Of a DNA stretch of 64,000 nt, positions 43,446 to 54,278 are shown piece by piece. The stretch's first letter is position 1. Each line of letters starts with the position of its first letter. The stretch covers positions 15,066,001 to 15,130,000 of the forward strand of contig JBHGNT010000005.1 of the NCBI GenBank assembly GCA_043228905.1. The letters run 5' to 3'. The translations under genes and the position numbers were made by a program. This DNA is from Azolla caroliniana. Its lineage: Eukaryota > Polypodiophyta. A model generated the notes under the pieces. It was not told where the DNA came from. It saw only the letters and a list, made by a program, of their open reading frames with translations, and did no database searches.

Positions 43446-44912
43446 CCCCCTCAAGTGCGGCACATCGAGATGTTGAACACCAAGCATTTCGGTGAAGTAC
43501 TGCAACTTGTCCAATTCGAGCGGTTTGGTAAAGATGTCGGCAACCTGCCGATCCGTCTGAACATACCGAAGTTCGACTTCACCACTCAGGACCCGCTCAC
43601 GCACGAAGTGATAATGCACTTCTATGTGCTTTGTTCGAGCATGGAATACGGGGTTCTTGGTGAGCTGTATGTTTATGTTGTCACAGTAGATTAGGATCGG
43701 GGTCGGCACCTCGATCCAGAGATCTCGCAGTAGTCGCAGAAGCCAGATGGCTTCAGAGGTGGCATTGGTAGCGCCCCGATACTCAGCCTCAGTGCTCAAA
43801 AGAGCCACTGTTGGCTGCTTTTTGCTGCTCCATGCAACAGCCGTGCTACCGAAAGAAAACATGTAACCAGAGGTGGATCAACGATCCGATGCATCACTAG
43901 CCCAATCAGCATCTGTGTATCTGACGAGCTCTTCAATTATACCATGCCCGTATAACAGTCCCTAGTCCTTCGTGCCGCTCACATACCGCAATATTCGATG
44001 CACGCATTGAAGGTGCTCCACTGTTGGCTTCTGCATGAATTGGTTGATCACACCGATCGGATAACTGATGTTGAGTCGGGTGATTGTCAAATATATCAGG
44101 CTTCCGACTATTTGTCGGAACCGTTTCTCATTGCAGGCCGATCCAGAGTTGGGACGGAGCTTTTGGTTCCGATCCAGGGGTGTGGAGACAGGTCGGCATT
44201 CCGTCATGCCGAACTTGTACATCATATTCAACACATAGTGTCGTTGTGAGAGCAATATGCAGTCGGGGTTTCGGATCACCTCGATCCCAAGGAAATAATG
44301 AAGGTCCCCCAAGTCCTCCATCTCAAATGCGTCTGACAATTGGGCCTTGAAACGGCCGATTTCATTGAGTCCGGGTCCGTTGATGACTACATCATCTACA
44401 TAAAGTAAGATGTAAACCGGACCGTCCGGACCTTGGTGGATGAACAACGATGAGTCGGATTTAGAGGTCACAAACCCCATCTTACGCAACCGATGCGTGT
44501 TATCTTCGCATTCCAAGCTCGGGGGGCTTGTTTCAGACCGTAAAGCGACTTCTTAAGCTGGCACACCGTCGACTTGTTCATCTCCGACTGAAAACCGGGA
44601 GGTTAGATCATATAGACCCTTTCTTCAAGGTCACCTTGAAGAAATGCATTCTTCACGTTCATCTGGTGAAGATGCCACCTCCTTGCCGCAGCAACCGCTA
44701 GTACTACACGAACCGTCCTCATCTTCGCTATCGGAGCGAAGGTCTCGTCGTAGTAGATTCTGTGGGTCTATGCGTATCCCTTCGCCACTAACCGGGCCTT
44801 GTATTGGTTAACCGAGCCTTTGGCATTGTACTTTACCTTGTACACCCACTTATATCCGATCGGTTTACAATGTCGGGGAGGATCAACGAGGTCCCATGTG
44901 TCGTTGGCATCG
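43446..44912 (-). pseudogene. Copia G RT and RNase H
   Basis: RT starts at the foreign junction with DANDTWDLVDPP and GYKWVYKVKYNAKGSVNQYK. YVDD is intact in LLYVDDVVINGPG (about 44390-44400), and DMEDLGDLHYFLGIEV-type text follows (44270-44330). RNase H (43446-43862) has FGSTAVAWSSKKQPTVALLS, YCDNINIQLTKNPVFHARTK and HYHFVRERVLSGEVEL. A frameshift near 44520 and a stop near 43960 break the frame. Confidence 0.87.
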
Positions 44913-44980
44913 AGGGAAAAGAAGAAAGGGGTAGGGGATTGGATGTGGGGAAAGAAGGGAGAGATAGAGAGGAAACGAAG

Positions 44981-45011
<31 letters not shown>

Positions 45012-45059
45012 CTCGAGAGCTCTAAAGGTTTTTTGCAAAGAGACAGAAACAAGGTAGCC

Positions 45060-45594
45060 ATGGCAAGATTGAGGCGTTCGTTCAAGAAATCGAAACTTGT
45101 AGCAAAAGTAGGAATGCCACAGGAAAAGACCTTCAAACCCAAACCTACAACTTCGTACCTCCAAAAGTAGTAATAGCTGGCGTTAAATGGGATGAGCATG
45201 CAAGCCTTTTGTGGAATTATAAGTCATTAGGGATTGTGCCTAACTTCTTGGGTGCTCGATTGAGTACGAGGGACACAATGATCTCAAAGAGTTTGCAAGT
45301 TCCTAATGGAGCTCAAGATATGATTGCCGATGATGGTAGCGATGTCGAAAGTGATGATTTGAAATCTGCCCTAGGGAAGAAAAGACGAGATGGTGATCAT
45401 GCTCCTATTCAATGACTTACAAAGGTGCAAAGAATTTACATGATCCAATTAATATCCAAGCACAGTGAAGATTACCAGGCAATGTCAAGGAACTTGAAGT
45501 TGAATAAATGCAACACTCACCGGGAACATTGGAGAAGCTTTGCAAGCGCTTTTGTGCATACGAGAAACTATCAGCGTATCAAGATACTGAATGA
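45060..45594 (+). pseudogene. NOP16: NOP16-like pseudogene (nucleolar protein 16), intronless
   Basis: NOP16 is a nucleolar factor in 60S ribosome assembly (family knowledge). The copy starts at ATG 45060 with a basic N-terminus (MARLRRSFKKSKLVAKVGMP), changes frame near 45145, then reads YNFVPPKVVIAGVKWDEHA, NYKSLGIVPN and DDLKSALGKKRRDG. A TGA at 45413-45415 interrupts before LTKVQRIY, and a frameshift near 45507 precedes MQHSPGTLEKLCKRFCAY. It ends at TGA 45592-45594. Coverage is about full length (roughly 178 codons), no introns are visible, and a GA-rich leader precedes it. It lies in the foreign segment of copia G, in opposite orientation. A processed pseudogene is likely; no poly(A) tail is evident. 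Confidence 0.8.
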
Positions 45595-47725
45595 AAAGTT
45601 AAAAAACATTTTCATGACTGAACGTGAATCAACTAAACATCACGCATTCATTGCTTACGAAATGGAATTTGTATCAAGGGCATTGATTTTGAAGTTGTGT
45701 AAGTTGTGTTGTAGGAAGCCCTTTCGTTTGTTTCCATCATTTAAAAGTACTCTTGATTCATATGGGCAATGATCTAATGTGGGGAGAATAAATGTGAAGT
45801 TAGCTTGAATTTGTACAATTAGAGAGAGAGAGAGAAGGCGCCATGGAGGGAGGGCTCAGACATCTCACTCACACCGCCATCTCCTCCTCTCTCAACTCCA
45901 CACCCTCTTGGCCGCCTCGGGGCAATGATCTCGGGCACTTGTGTTGCCTGGGTCGATTGCAGCGGGGTCATCACGAGCCCCATTGCCGCCTCCTCGACTG
46001 TCTCCCTCATCTCGAAATTGTGCTCCTTCAAACTCAAGATCCCTAAGCTCTTCTAGCCCATAATTCTTCATCGGTCTCTGGTTCGGGTGGGGTCATGTCT
46101 ATTTGGTTGAATCCATGTTTTGTTCTTGGTTCTTGGTTTAAAATCATATTAGTTTTTAACCATGTTTGTATTGTGTATTGTGTATGTGTATGTGTATTTG
46201 CATATGCATGGTTGTGTTTGTATGCATGCACACATGCATTTGCAACATTCCCTCTCATGTTTTTTTTTCCATGTTAATTTTTGTATTTGCTATACAACCT
46301 CACAATTCACATTCTTCTTGTAGAGTTCCCTTGATTTTTGAAACAATTAATGTAGTGAAATCATTTTCCTTCAATTAAAAATCTAGAGATGATGTCTGCT
46401 AACAACTAGATTTCCTTTATAGTTACAAAGGAAGAAAGCATTTGTCATGATAATCTCTTTTTCCAAGGAAGAAGGCATATCCAACAAGAAAACAAGTGCT
46501 TCCTTGAGGGGAGTCTCCTAATGGAAGGAGGCTAAAACTGAAGAAGTCACCAACATGAAATCTACAACCATGAAAAGACCAGTAATAATTCCGGCACTCA
46601 GGATCTAATTTGGATGAGTTTACAACAATAAAATAACATTTTATTGGAATATGTACATCATTTTATTGCTCTAGAATGACCCTGAAGAAGAAAACACAGA
46701 ACTGATGGTGCTATATTCATGGATGTAATGTGTAAATGTAGGTATATATCCCAATAAAATGTTATATTTATTGTTGTAAAATGTGCTACATCATTATGAG
46801 AATGCATGGTCTTGATTTCTACTTGTTGTAAATAATTGTATGTATTGTAATATGGAATTGTTGTCATTACTTTCCTCTCATATAATGAATCATTGTTTGT
46901 TTGAAACATTATTTGAACCTTAGGTATTTCATTATTATAGCAAGTTGGTTTTACATTTGTTTGTTTGTTGTAAACGATATACTCTAAGGAAAAGGTGTAC
47001 TACAAAGAGATGCTATATAGCCAATAATGATTGATATATATGTCAAATGTGGCTTGACCCATGTAGCACATATATTGCTTAATAAGCTTTGCATATTGAA
47101 TTAGTCATATATTAATATCTTCCATGTTAAATAATGTTGTGATGTGAGAAATTATTGAGCATTTGAAGGAACTTCTTGTAGTGATGGCATATTGATGATG
47201 ATTGTTGATGAAATTTCATAAAGTTTAAATATAGAATATTTATCAAACCAAATAATGAACTCGTGAGTCTTTATTAGTAAAAGAATATTTATAATTTAGG
47301 TGCAAATGGATGCCTTCCCACTACACACACATACACATAACCTATAGATACATACACATATGTCATACAACTAGGATATACAACACATACAATATAATAC
47401 GTACATAAATAAAGATGGAATACAATACATACATTTGAACAGACACACACACAAATAACACATACATACATACACACAACACACACATAAAATATATACA
47501 ATATATGCAATACAATATAATACATACATACACCCATTTATAAAACATACATATATCTTCTATGTAAGGGCATTTAAAATGAGGTGTTGTCAAAATATAT
47601 ATTCGCACTAAGGGTTATTTTTATTAGCTATTTTTTTATAGAAGGGTATCTAAAATAGTAAAAAATATATGTATAAGGGGTTTATAAAAGGAGTCGTGAA
47701 CGCACGTGATACAACCTCTTTAAAC
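45595..47725. other. Rest of the foreign segment in copia G
   Basis: After the NOP16-like copy come a presumed 3' UTR, a GA run (45822-45834) and a GC-rich block (45835-46085) with open frames on both strands that I cannot assign, then AT-rich DNA, a foldback (46618-46790) and a long CATACA-type microsatellite (about 47325-47560). The right junction with copia integrase is near 47725. Confidence 0.5.
46618..46790. repeat. Foldback element, MITE-like
   Basis: TTTACAACAATAAAATAACA and the adjoining TTTTATTGGAATATGTAC on the left are matched in inverted form by CCCAATAAAATGTTATATTT and ATTGTTGTAAAA on the right. Arms are about 35-40 bp with about 80 bp between them. No coding capacity. Target duplication not determined. 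Confidence 0.6.
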
Positions 47726-48725
47726 ATAGTGGAGCCCCCCGGGCCCTTGCCCCGTCGACAATCGACCGGTTCTTCCTTTCGGCCACACCGTTTTGCTCAT
47801 GTATGTATCTCCAACTGAATTGTCTTTGAATTCCATTCTGTTGCAGATAACTGTTGAATTGGCTAGAAAAGTATTCTTTTCTGCCATCTGACCGCAAGCA
47901 CTTGATCTTCCTCTCCGTTTCCCGTTCAACCAAGCTTTGAAGGTTCCGAAAACAGTCGAAGAATTCGCTCTTCCTCTTGACGAGGTAAATCCATGTGTGC
48001 CGGCTGTAGTCATCGATGAAGGATACGAAGTATCGACTCCCGCCAAGACTAACGTTCTGTGCCGGTCCCCATACATCCGAATGGATTAGGTCGAGCTTTT
48101 TACGGCTCCGGTTTTGTTCGGTGGGGAATGGAAGCCGATGTTGCTTCCCGAGTTGGCAGGCTTCACAAATTTCAGCTTTCCAGTCGCTAAATTTTGGCAA
48201 ACCGAAAACAACTTGTTTCGATTGCAAGTCCTGAAGCCTCTGGTAATTGACGTGGCCGATTCGCTTGTGCCAAAGATCGATGTCCGATTCAATCTTTTGT
48301 CCTTTAGCAAACATGGTGGTGTCGGCATCGCTAGTGTTGAGGATGAACATCCTCCCTTCTCTGTGCCCTTGCGCAATAATCTGGCCCTCTTCCTCAATGA
48401 AGCACCCGAGGTGTGTAAATCGCACCTACATTCCCTGGTCGACGATTTGTCTGACCGACACCAGGTTCTTTGTGATTGTAGGAACGTGTAATACGTTCAT
48501 CAGCTTCCCCTTCTATCCGACATGGCTCAAAGGGACTTCTTCGACATGCACAATCGGGTGAGGAGTGTCGTCTCCAGTTTTGACAACTCCTAGTTGATCC
48601 GGTTTCTCTAGAAGGGAGAACCACTCTTCGTGGCTCGTTATGTGGTTCAATGCACGGGAATCAACGTACCATACTTCCTCCGATTTGGACGTAGTCTTCT
48701 TCATCGGATTTGCCTTGTGTCTCAT
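47726..48725 (-). pseudogene. Copia G protease and integrase (N-terminal part)
   Basis: Protease text EVWYVDSRALNHITSHEEWF (about 48610-48670) has D-S-R-A at the active site. The long frame 47682-48425 contains LWHKRIGHVNYQRLQ and CEACQLGKQHRLPF (zinc-binding), IHSDVWGPAQ with the first Asp, LRSDGRKEYFSS with the second, and QNGVAERKNRSIV with the Glu. Coding similarity to copia ends at about 47725 and foreign sequence follows. Confidence 0.87.
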
Positions 48726-48814
48726 CTCTCATCTCTCTCTCTCTCCCTCTCTCACATTGAACCTCCTTGGGAGGGGGGTGGAACCATTCTAGGCACCACC
48801 CCCACGACACAATG

Positions 48815-49735
48815 TGTAAAAGTTCATATGCGGAATCTTAGATAAACTGGCTCAGCCGGATAACAACAGTAAAATAGAAATGTAGGTTTAATGGAAGCTT
48901 AAGAATACGTAGTGCACTGGAGAGACAGAGAGAGCAGAATAGCATAAACTCAATCCAAAATAATAACACTCTGTATATACAAATGTCCTACAGAACACTT
49001 TTTATACAAGTCCTTAAAAGGAGTGACAGAAGTACTGACAAGTACTTCAATGCTCATACAAGCGACTGACATTAGCTCGAAGGAATATGCCTACGTACTA
49101 GACTCTGACCATCGGCTCCAAAGGCCTATTGGTTTTCACTATTCCGGAATACGATTTGGCTCTAGATTCTGGATACCGATATATCTAGACACCTATCTGG
49201 TTCTCCATTCCGGATACCGATCCAGTTCCGGCTTATTCAGTCGATCCAAATCCGGTTGAGCTTGCTTGCTCAACACTCCCCCATAAACTCAACTTGAGAG
49301 CAGATCGCTATGTGTGTACACCGGTCCTTTACTCTGGCTCCTCCTGGTGTCTTCCCACCTTGCTCGCACTCCTTGACCCATTCATTTCCGATTAGTACGA
49401 CCCGTCTGGTCCACGGACCTCGACCTTCTCAATCGGCTTGTTTGCTCATAAGGGCCTTCTCAGCTCCTTCGTTGTTGCGACTCTAGTGCTTCTTGACTTG
49501 TCGATCCCTTCGTGTTGCACTTCTATGTCCTTCGTCCGAGCATGGAACACAGGGTTCTTGGCTAGTTGCATGTTCTTCATGTTGTTGCAATAAATCGGGA
49601 TCGGAGTCGATACTTTGATCCACAGGTCTTGCAGCAACCTGTGAAGCCATATGGCTTCACAGGTGACAACAACAACGCCTTGATACTGAGCCTCAGTGCT
49701 CGATAGAGCCACAATTGGTTGCTTCTTGCTGCTCG
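48815..49735 (-). mobile_element. Copia G': 3' LTR, partial C-terminal extension and RNase H end
   Basis: 3' LTR 48815-49275 (TGTAAAAGTTC...GCTTGCTCAACA, plus strand), purine tract complement at about 49276-49300, and minus-strand text matching the last part of the copia I extension (ANKPIEKVEVRG). Then RNase H: KKQPIVALSSTEAQYQG and MQLAKNPVFHARTKDIEV. It is joined at 49735 to copia H RNase H, so RNase H residues are duplicated across the junction. The LTR type (CTCAGCCGG) differs from the copia H 5' LTR. Confidence 0.8.
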
Positions 49736-51313
49736 ATAATGCACCTCAATGTGCTTGGTCCGGGCATGGAATACAAGGTTTTTCGCAAGGTGGATACTGC
49801 TAAGGTTGTCGCAATAGAGCATCGTCGGATCAGACACCTCGACATGTAGATCCCGTAATAGTCATTTCAGCCAAATGACTTCGCATGTAGCGACAGTCAC
49901 CCCTCGATATTTGGCCTCCGTGCTCGACAATGCTACTATCGGCTGCTTCTTACTGCTCCACGCGATTGCCGCATTTCCTAATGAGAAGGCGTATCTGGAT
50001 GTGGATCTACGATCACTGGCATTTCCGGCCCAATCGGCATCTATGTAGCCAACCAACTGTTCAGCTAAGCCTGCCTGATACAACAACACCATGTCTTTCG
50101 TGCCGCTAACATATCACAATATCCTTTGCGCGCACTGAAAGTATTCGGCTGTAGGCTACTCCATAAGCTGACTGATTAGTTCGACCGAGTAGCTGAGGTC
50201 TGGCCTGGTGATCGTCAAATATATCAGACTTCCGACAATTTGTTGAAACCGTGTCGGGTCGCATGCCTTTCCCGAATCTCAACGAAGCTTTGCATTTCTA
50301 TCCAAAGGGGTCGAGATGGGCTTACAATTGGCCATCCCGAACTTGAAGAGCATATTCAACGCGTAATGACGTTGGCTGATCAATATGCCTTCGGGGGCGC
50401 GGATCACTTCGATCTCGAGGAAGTAATGAAGGTCTCCAAGATCCTTCATTTCAAATGATGCCACAAGTTGAGACTTTACACGGAGGATTTCGTCCAGGTC
50501 GGCACCGATGATGACTAAATCATCAACATACAGTAGAAGGCTTACCAGTTCATATTGACCTTTCCGAACAAATAGTGAAGAGTCCGATTTTGACGTTGTA
50601 ATCTTCGCATTCCAGGCTCGCGGGGCTTGCTTAAGTCCGTAGAGTGACTTCTTTAGTCGGCAAACTTCCGAAGTGTTTCGTTCGGATAGAAATCCGGGGG
50701 GTTGTACCATGTACACCTGTTCCTCAAGATCACCTTGTAGGAAAGCGTTCTTTACATCCATCTGATGTAAGTGGCACCCCTTTGCCGCAGCTACGGCTAG
50801 CAAAACACGCACGGTAGTCATCTTCGCGACAAGTGCAAAGGTCTCATCGTAGTCCACACCCTGCTTTTGCGTGTAGCCTTTCGCAAGTAAATGGGCCTTG
50901 TATCGATTGACTGACCCGTCGGTATTGTATTTCACTTTATACACCCACCGACATCCGATCGGCTTTACACCCTTTGGTGCGTCAACCAGGTCCCATGTCT
51001 CATTATTAGTCAAAGCATGCATCCCTTCCTCCATCACGTCACGCCAGTTCACATCTTTCACCGTTTCTGCATAGCTCTCTGGCTCACGCACTTCCACCAC
51101 TCGTGTCATGTACGCGTAATGATGCGCCATGTACTCATTATACCCGTATCTCTTTACAGTCTTCATGTGGGTAGATTGGCAAAATTCGAGATTACCCGAT
51201 TTCACAACCTTTTCGGCTAATGTTGACCTCTTCCGTGGAGGTTCCTTTTCAGTTTGCCTGTACTTAGACTCGCTTCGATTTGACTCGGCATTGTTGAAAT
51301 CATACTCCAACAT
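49736..51313 (-). pseudogene. Copia H RT and partial RNase H
   Basis: The frame 50279-51313 is uninterrupted: [80 protein letters not shown] and the catalytic LLYVDDLVIIGADLDE. DMKDLGDLHYFLEIEVIR follows, with lesions from about 50278 on. RNase H (49862-50092) has YIDADWAGNASDRRSTS and ALSSTEAKYRG; the last part reads YCDNLSSIHLAKNLVFHART to HIEVHY, where G' takes over. Confidence 0.9.
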
Positions 51314-52530
51314 CTTTTTCTTCCCTTTCTTCTTGCGCGTAAACTATCCCCTAGGTTCTTTACACGGGGACATCACGGCTGAGTCTTCACTACTCGCCGT
51401 CTCTTCAATAGGTTGGTCATTTCTGCTCAACCCTTCATTCGGCCCACTTAGCCGAAATGAGATCGGACTCTCTTAGAGCTCTGATTTCCTCATCATGTGG
51501 AGGCATCTCAGCCTCGCCGACTTCTTCTTCAGAATTCGGAATGGAGTCATGAGGTATTGGAGGGGAAGGCAAGTACCACGAAGCAGAATCGTCGAACACG
51601 ACATCTCGACTTACGCACACTTCCTTTGTTCGGGGTTGATAACACTTACACCCCTTCTGCTCTTCTGGATAGCCGACTAGGATGCACTTTTCGGCTTTGG
51701 CGTCGAGTTTCCTCCTCTTTTCCTTTGGCACATGCACATATGCAATGCTACCAAAAATCCTCAAGTGTGCCATGTTCGGCTTCTTCCCGAAAATTCATGT
51801 GGCGACACTCCTCCATTAGCAAAAGTCCGATTCTGCAGGTAGACAGCCATCCTCACGACTTCAGCCCAATAGAATTTCGGCATCTGCTTCTCTTCAAGCA
51901 TTGCCCTGGTCGCTTCTTCGATTGTCCGATTCTTCTGCTCCACCACGTTGTTCTGCTACGGCATGTATCTACACGAGAATTCGCGTCGAATTCCCTCCTT
52001 CTGTAGATAACTTCTGAACTGGTCGGAGAAGTACTCCTTCCCACCATCGGACCGTAGGCATTTGATCTTACGCCCTATTTCCCTTTCCACAAGGCTCTTC
52101 ACCTTCAGGAAACATGCGCAGACTTCGCTCTTCTTCGCAATCGTGCATACCCACATGTGCCAAATGAAGTCTTCGATGAAGGTTACAAAGTAACGGCTTC
52201 CACCGAGACTCACTTTCTGTGCTAGACCTGAACGGATCAAATCCAGCGGATTTCGACTGCGATTACGCTCGTTGGGGAATGGAAGTCGGTGTTGTTTTTC
52301 CATATGGTAGACTTCGCAGACTTGGCCATTCTGGCCTCGAAATTTTGGCAAGTCGAACACAATGTTCTTCGACTGCATTTCACGAAGCCGTCGGAAGTCC
52401 ATCTCGACCTTCTGCCCTTTCGCAAACATAGCGGTGCCCACATTGTTAGTTTCGGGGATAAACATCCTCCCTTCACGGCGCCCTTGCGCGATTACTCTGC
52501 CTTGCTCTTCTATGAAGCACCCTAGATGCG
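51314..52530 (-). pseudogene. Copia H integrase
   Basis: The GAG-pre-integrase part is shortened: text runs from AMFAKGQKVEMDFRRLREMQ, so the HKR-GH zinc ligands are deleted, while CEVYHMEKQHRLPFP retains one Cys. The first Asp region reads LIRSGLAQKV (His/Ser-Asp lost). LRSDGGKEYFSDQF has the second Asp, and the Glu segment reads MVEQKNRTIEEA. The C-terminal block IFGSIAYVHVPKEKRRKLDA is open (51435-51773). Confidence 0.85.
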
Positions 52531-53791
52531 TGAATCAAACCTGCATCCCTTGGTCGACGATTTGTCCGACCGACACCAAGTTCTTCATTATTTTTGGGAT
52601 GTGTAGCACGTTCAAGAGTTTTCCTTTCTGCCCGACATGGCTGAGGGGAACTTCACCAACATGTTCGATGGTATGCCGGGTGTCATCTCCCATTTCGACT
52701 ACCCCTTGCTTTTCTGGCTTCTCCAAGTACGAGAACCATTCCTCGTGACTAGTCATATGATTTAACGCTACGGAATCAACATACCACACCTCGCTTGATT
52801 TTGAGGTGTTCATGGCCATTGAATTGTCCTTGTGCTTCATTACGAAGGCAGGACCCGATCCATTTCCGGCTCGTTCGGAGCCCTCAACTTAGTGCGACTT
52901 TTGACGCCTTCCTGTGTCTCTTCCGCTCGATCCGGCTTTGTCCGAGTCGGGTTTCTTTTTCCAATACTCGCTCGCCCTGTGGCCTTTCTTGCCACAGTAC
53001 CAACATTCTGTCGCGGCCTTCTCTCGCCAGCTTCCGGCGCCGCCATGACTCCCCCTGCTTCCGGAGGGTTCAGAATGGTTCCCAACATTTCGATTATGCC
53101 GTCCATTCAGCTCTTTTCGGCCACCTCCATTATGTGCCGATCCGCCTCATCCACCACAACCACGGGGCCTATCTCCCTCCGTGTACAACATCTTGTCGTT
53201 GGTGTGCATACTCGTGGATGCACCCACATGATTTTCCTCCACGAGCAACATTGACTAAAGCTCGAAGAACGTAGGTGTATTCTCCCTCGTACAGATCTTC
53301 GTTCGGAATGCTCCGAAATTTGACGCTACCCACCAAGAAAAACCTGCACCATCTCATCTTCCTCGATGTTCACGTTGACGGAGGTGAGAGAGTCACAGAT
53401 TTCTTTGATCTTGGAGGTGTAATCAGCCACCGACATATCTCGTTGTCGAACATTGCTCAACTCCTGCCTGAGTTGAAGCTTCCTGGCTGTGGTGCTAGCG
53501 GCGAAAATCTTCTTGAGATTTGCCCATGTGTCCTTGGGCGTCTTGGCATCCCGAATATGGCTCAATAGCTGGCCGCTCACATAGGACGCAGAGCAGTAGA
53601 GAACTCTGCTTGCCACTTGTTCCCAAGCTGAAAAATCCCTGTGTCGATTCGGGTGTTGTATCACTAGCTCCTTCAACATAACTCGAGTAGCCATGACCAA
53701 GCACATATTGGTGCATCTTGTACGACCAAGATGCGTAGTTGCTCCTGTCGAGCTTCTCAGTCAGTAGCGAGCTTCCCATTCCTCTGTCCAT
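52531..53791 (-). pseudogene. Copia H gag and protease
   Basis: Gag starts at ATG (53791) with SLLTEKLDRSNYASWSYKMH and has KKIFAASTTARKLQLRQELS, EDEMVQVFLGG and a Cys/His knuckle region near 53000 (WYCGKK-like text broken by frame changes). The protease (52535-52840) reads VWYVDSVALNHMTSHEEWFS, with D-S-V-A in place of D-S-G-A. It is very similar to copia I in both regions. Confidence 0.85.
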
Positions 53792-53870
53792 GTTGTTGTC
53801 AAGAATAACAATTCAACTATCTCTCTGTCGCAAGCTTTTCTGTCGGCTACAGAGGACTTCAACTCTAGCA

Positions 53871-54278
53871 TTCTGATACCATGTAAAAGAATACGTGTGC
53901 GGAAGCGTATGCGAAACACAGAGTACATAGTTTGGAGAGCGACAGTTTGGTGAAACACAGAAAACGCAGAGATGGAGAGGGAGAGGAAGAGAGAGAGAGA
54001 GAGAGCAGACAACTCAGTTCTATTTCAAAATAATGACACTTTGTACATACTTCCTGCTCAATGAGCACCTTTTATACAAGCCCTGACTATCGGGCTGACA
54101 CAAGTACTGACATTACTTGACTGCTCATAAATGAGCCTACTACACTAACTCCCAAAATTATTCCTTACGAGGAATACCATACTAACGGCCTTTCGGTTTA
54201 CGCACCGATACGGCCACATTATGCATATTGTTTTACGCACTGAGTCTACGCACTGGGTTACGCACCCATCACTCAACA
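53871..54278 (-). repeat. 5' LTR of copia H and primer site
   Basis: LTR 53882-54278 (397 bp), reading TGTTGAGTGATGGG...CGTATTCTTTTACA on the minus strand. The next bases, TGGTATCAGAA (plus 53871-53881), are the tRNA-iMet primer site with a late mismatch. TTGTATAAAAGGTG on the minus strand near 54070 is the likely TATA region. Confidence 0.87.

Larger units (their letters stand above)
42346..48740 (-). mobile_element. Ty1/copia G, minus strand, with a foreign segment replacing its middle
   Basis: Minus order from right to left: protease (48513-48725), integrase N-terminal part (47726-48425), foreign DNA (44913-47725), RT, RNase H, a C-terminal extension, purine tract and 3' LTR (42346-42813). 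The integrase C-terminal half and RT start are absent. Gag and the 5' LTR are missing. The 3' LTR interrupts the gag of gypsy K. Confidence 0.85.
49736..54278 (-). mobile_element. Ty1/copia H, minus strand, 3' end lost
   Basis: 5' LTR 53882-54278, primer site, gag, protease, integrase, RT and most of RNase H. It ends inside RNase H at 49736, where G' begins. The most complete copia of the window: RT is open for 344 residues. Its 5' LTR carries GTGCGTAAACC/GTGCGTAGAC repeats shared with the copia I 3' LTR and abuts copia I gag directly. Confidence 0.9.

Noticed and set aside
42800-43694. Long plus-strand frames (102, 262 and 104 residues) with Ser/Leu/Arg-rich text
   Set aside because: They are antisense to the copia G RNase H and C-terminal extension, which have clear family motifs on the minus strand.
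44912-47725. Helitron or Pack-MULE as carrier of the NOP16-like copy
   Set aside because: No CTRR end with hairpin, no long terminal inverted repeats and no 8-9 bp duplication could be seen at the junctions.
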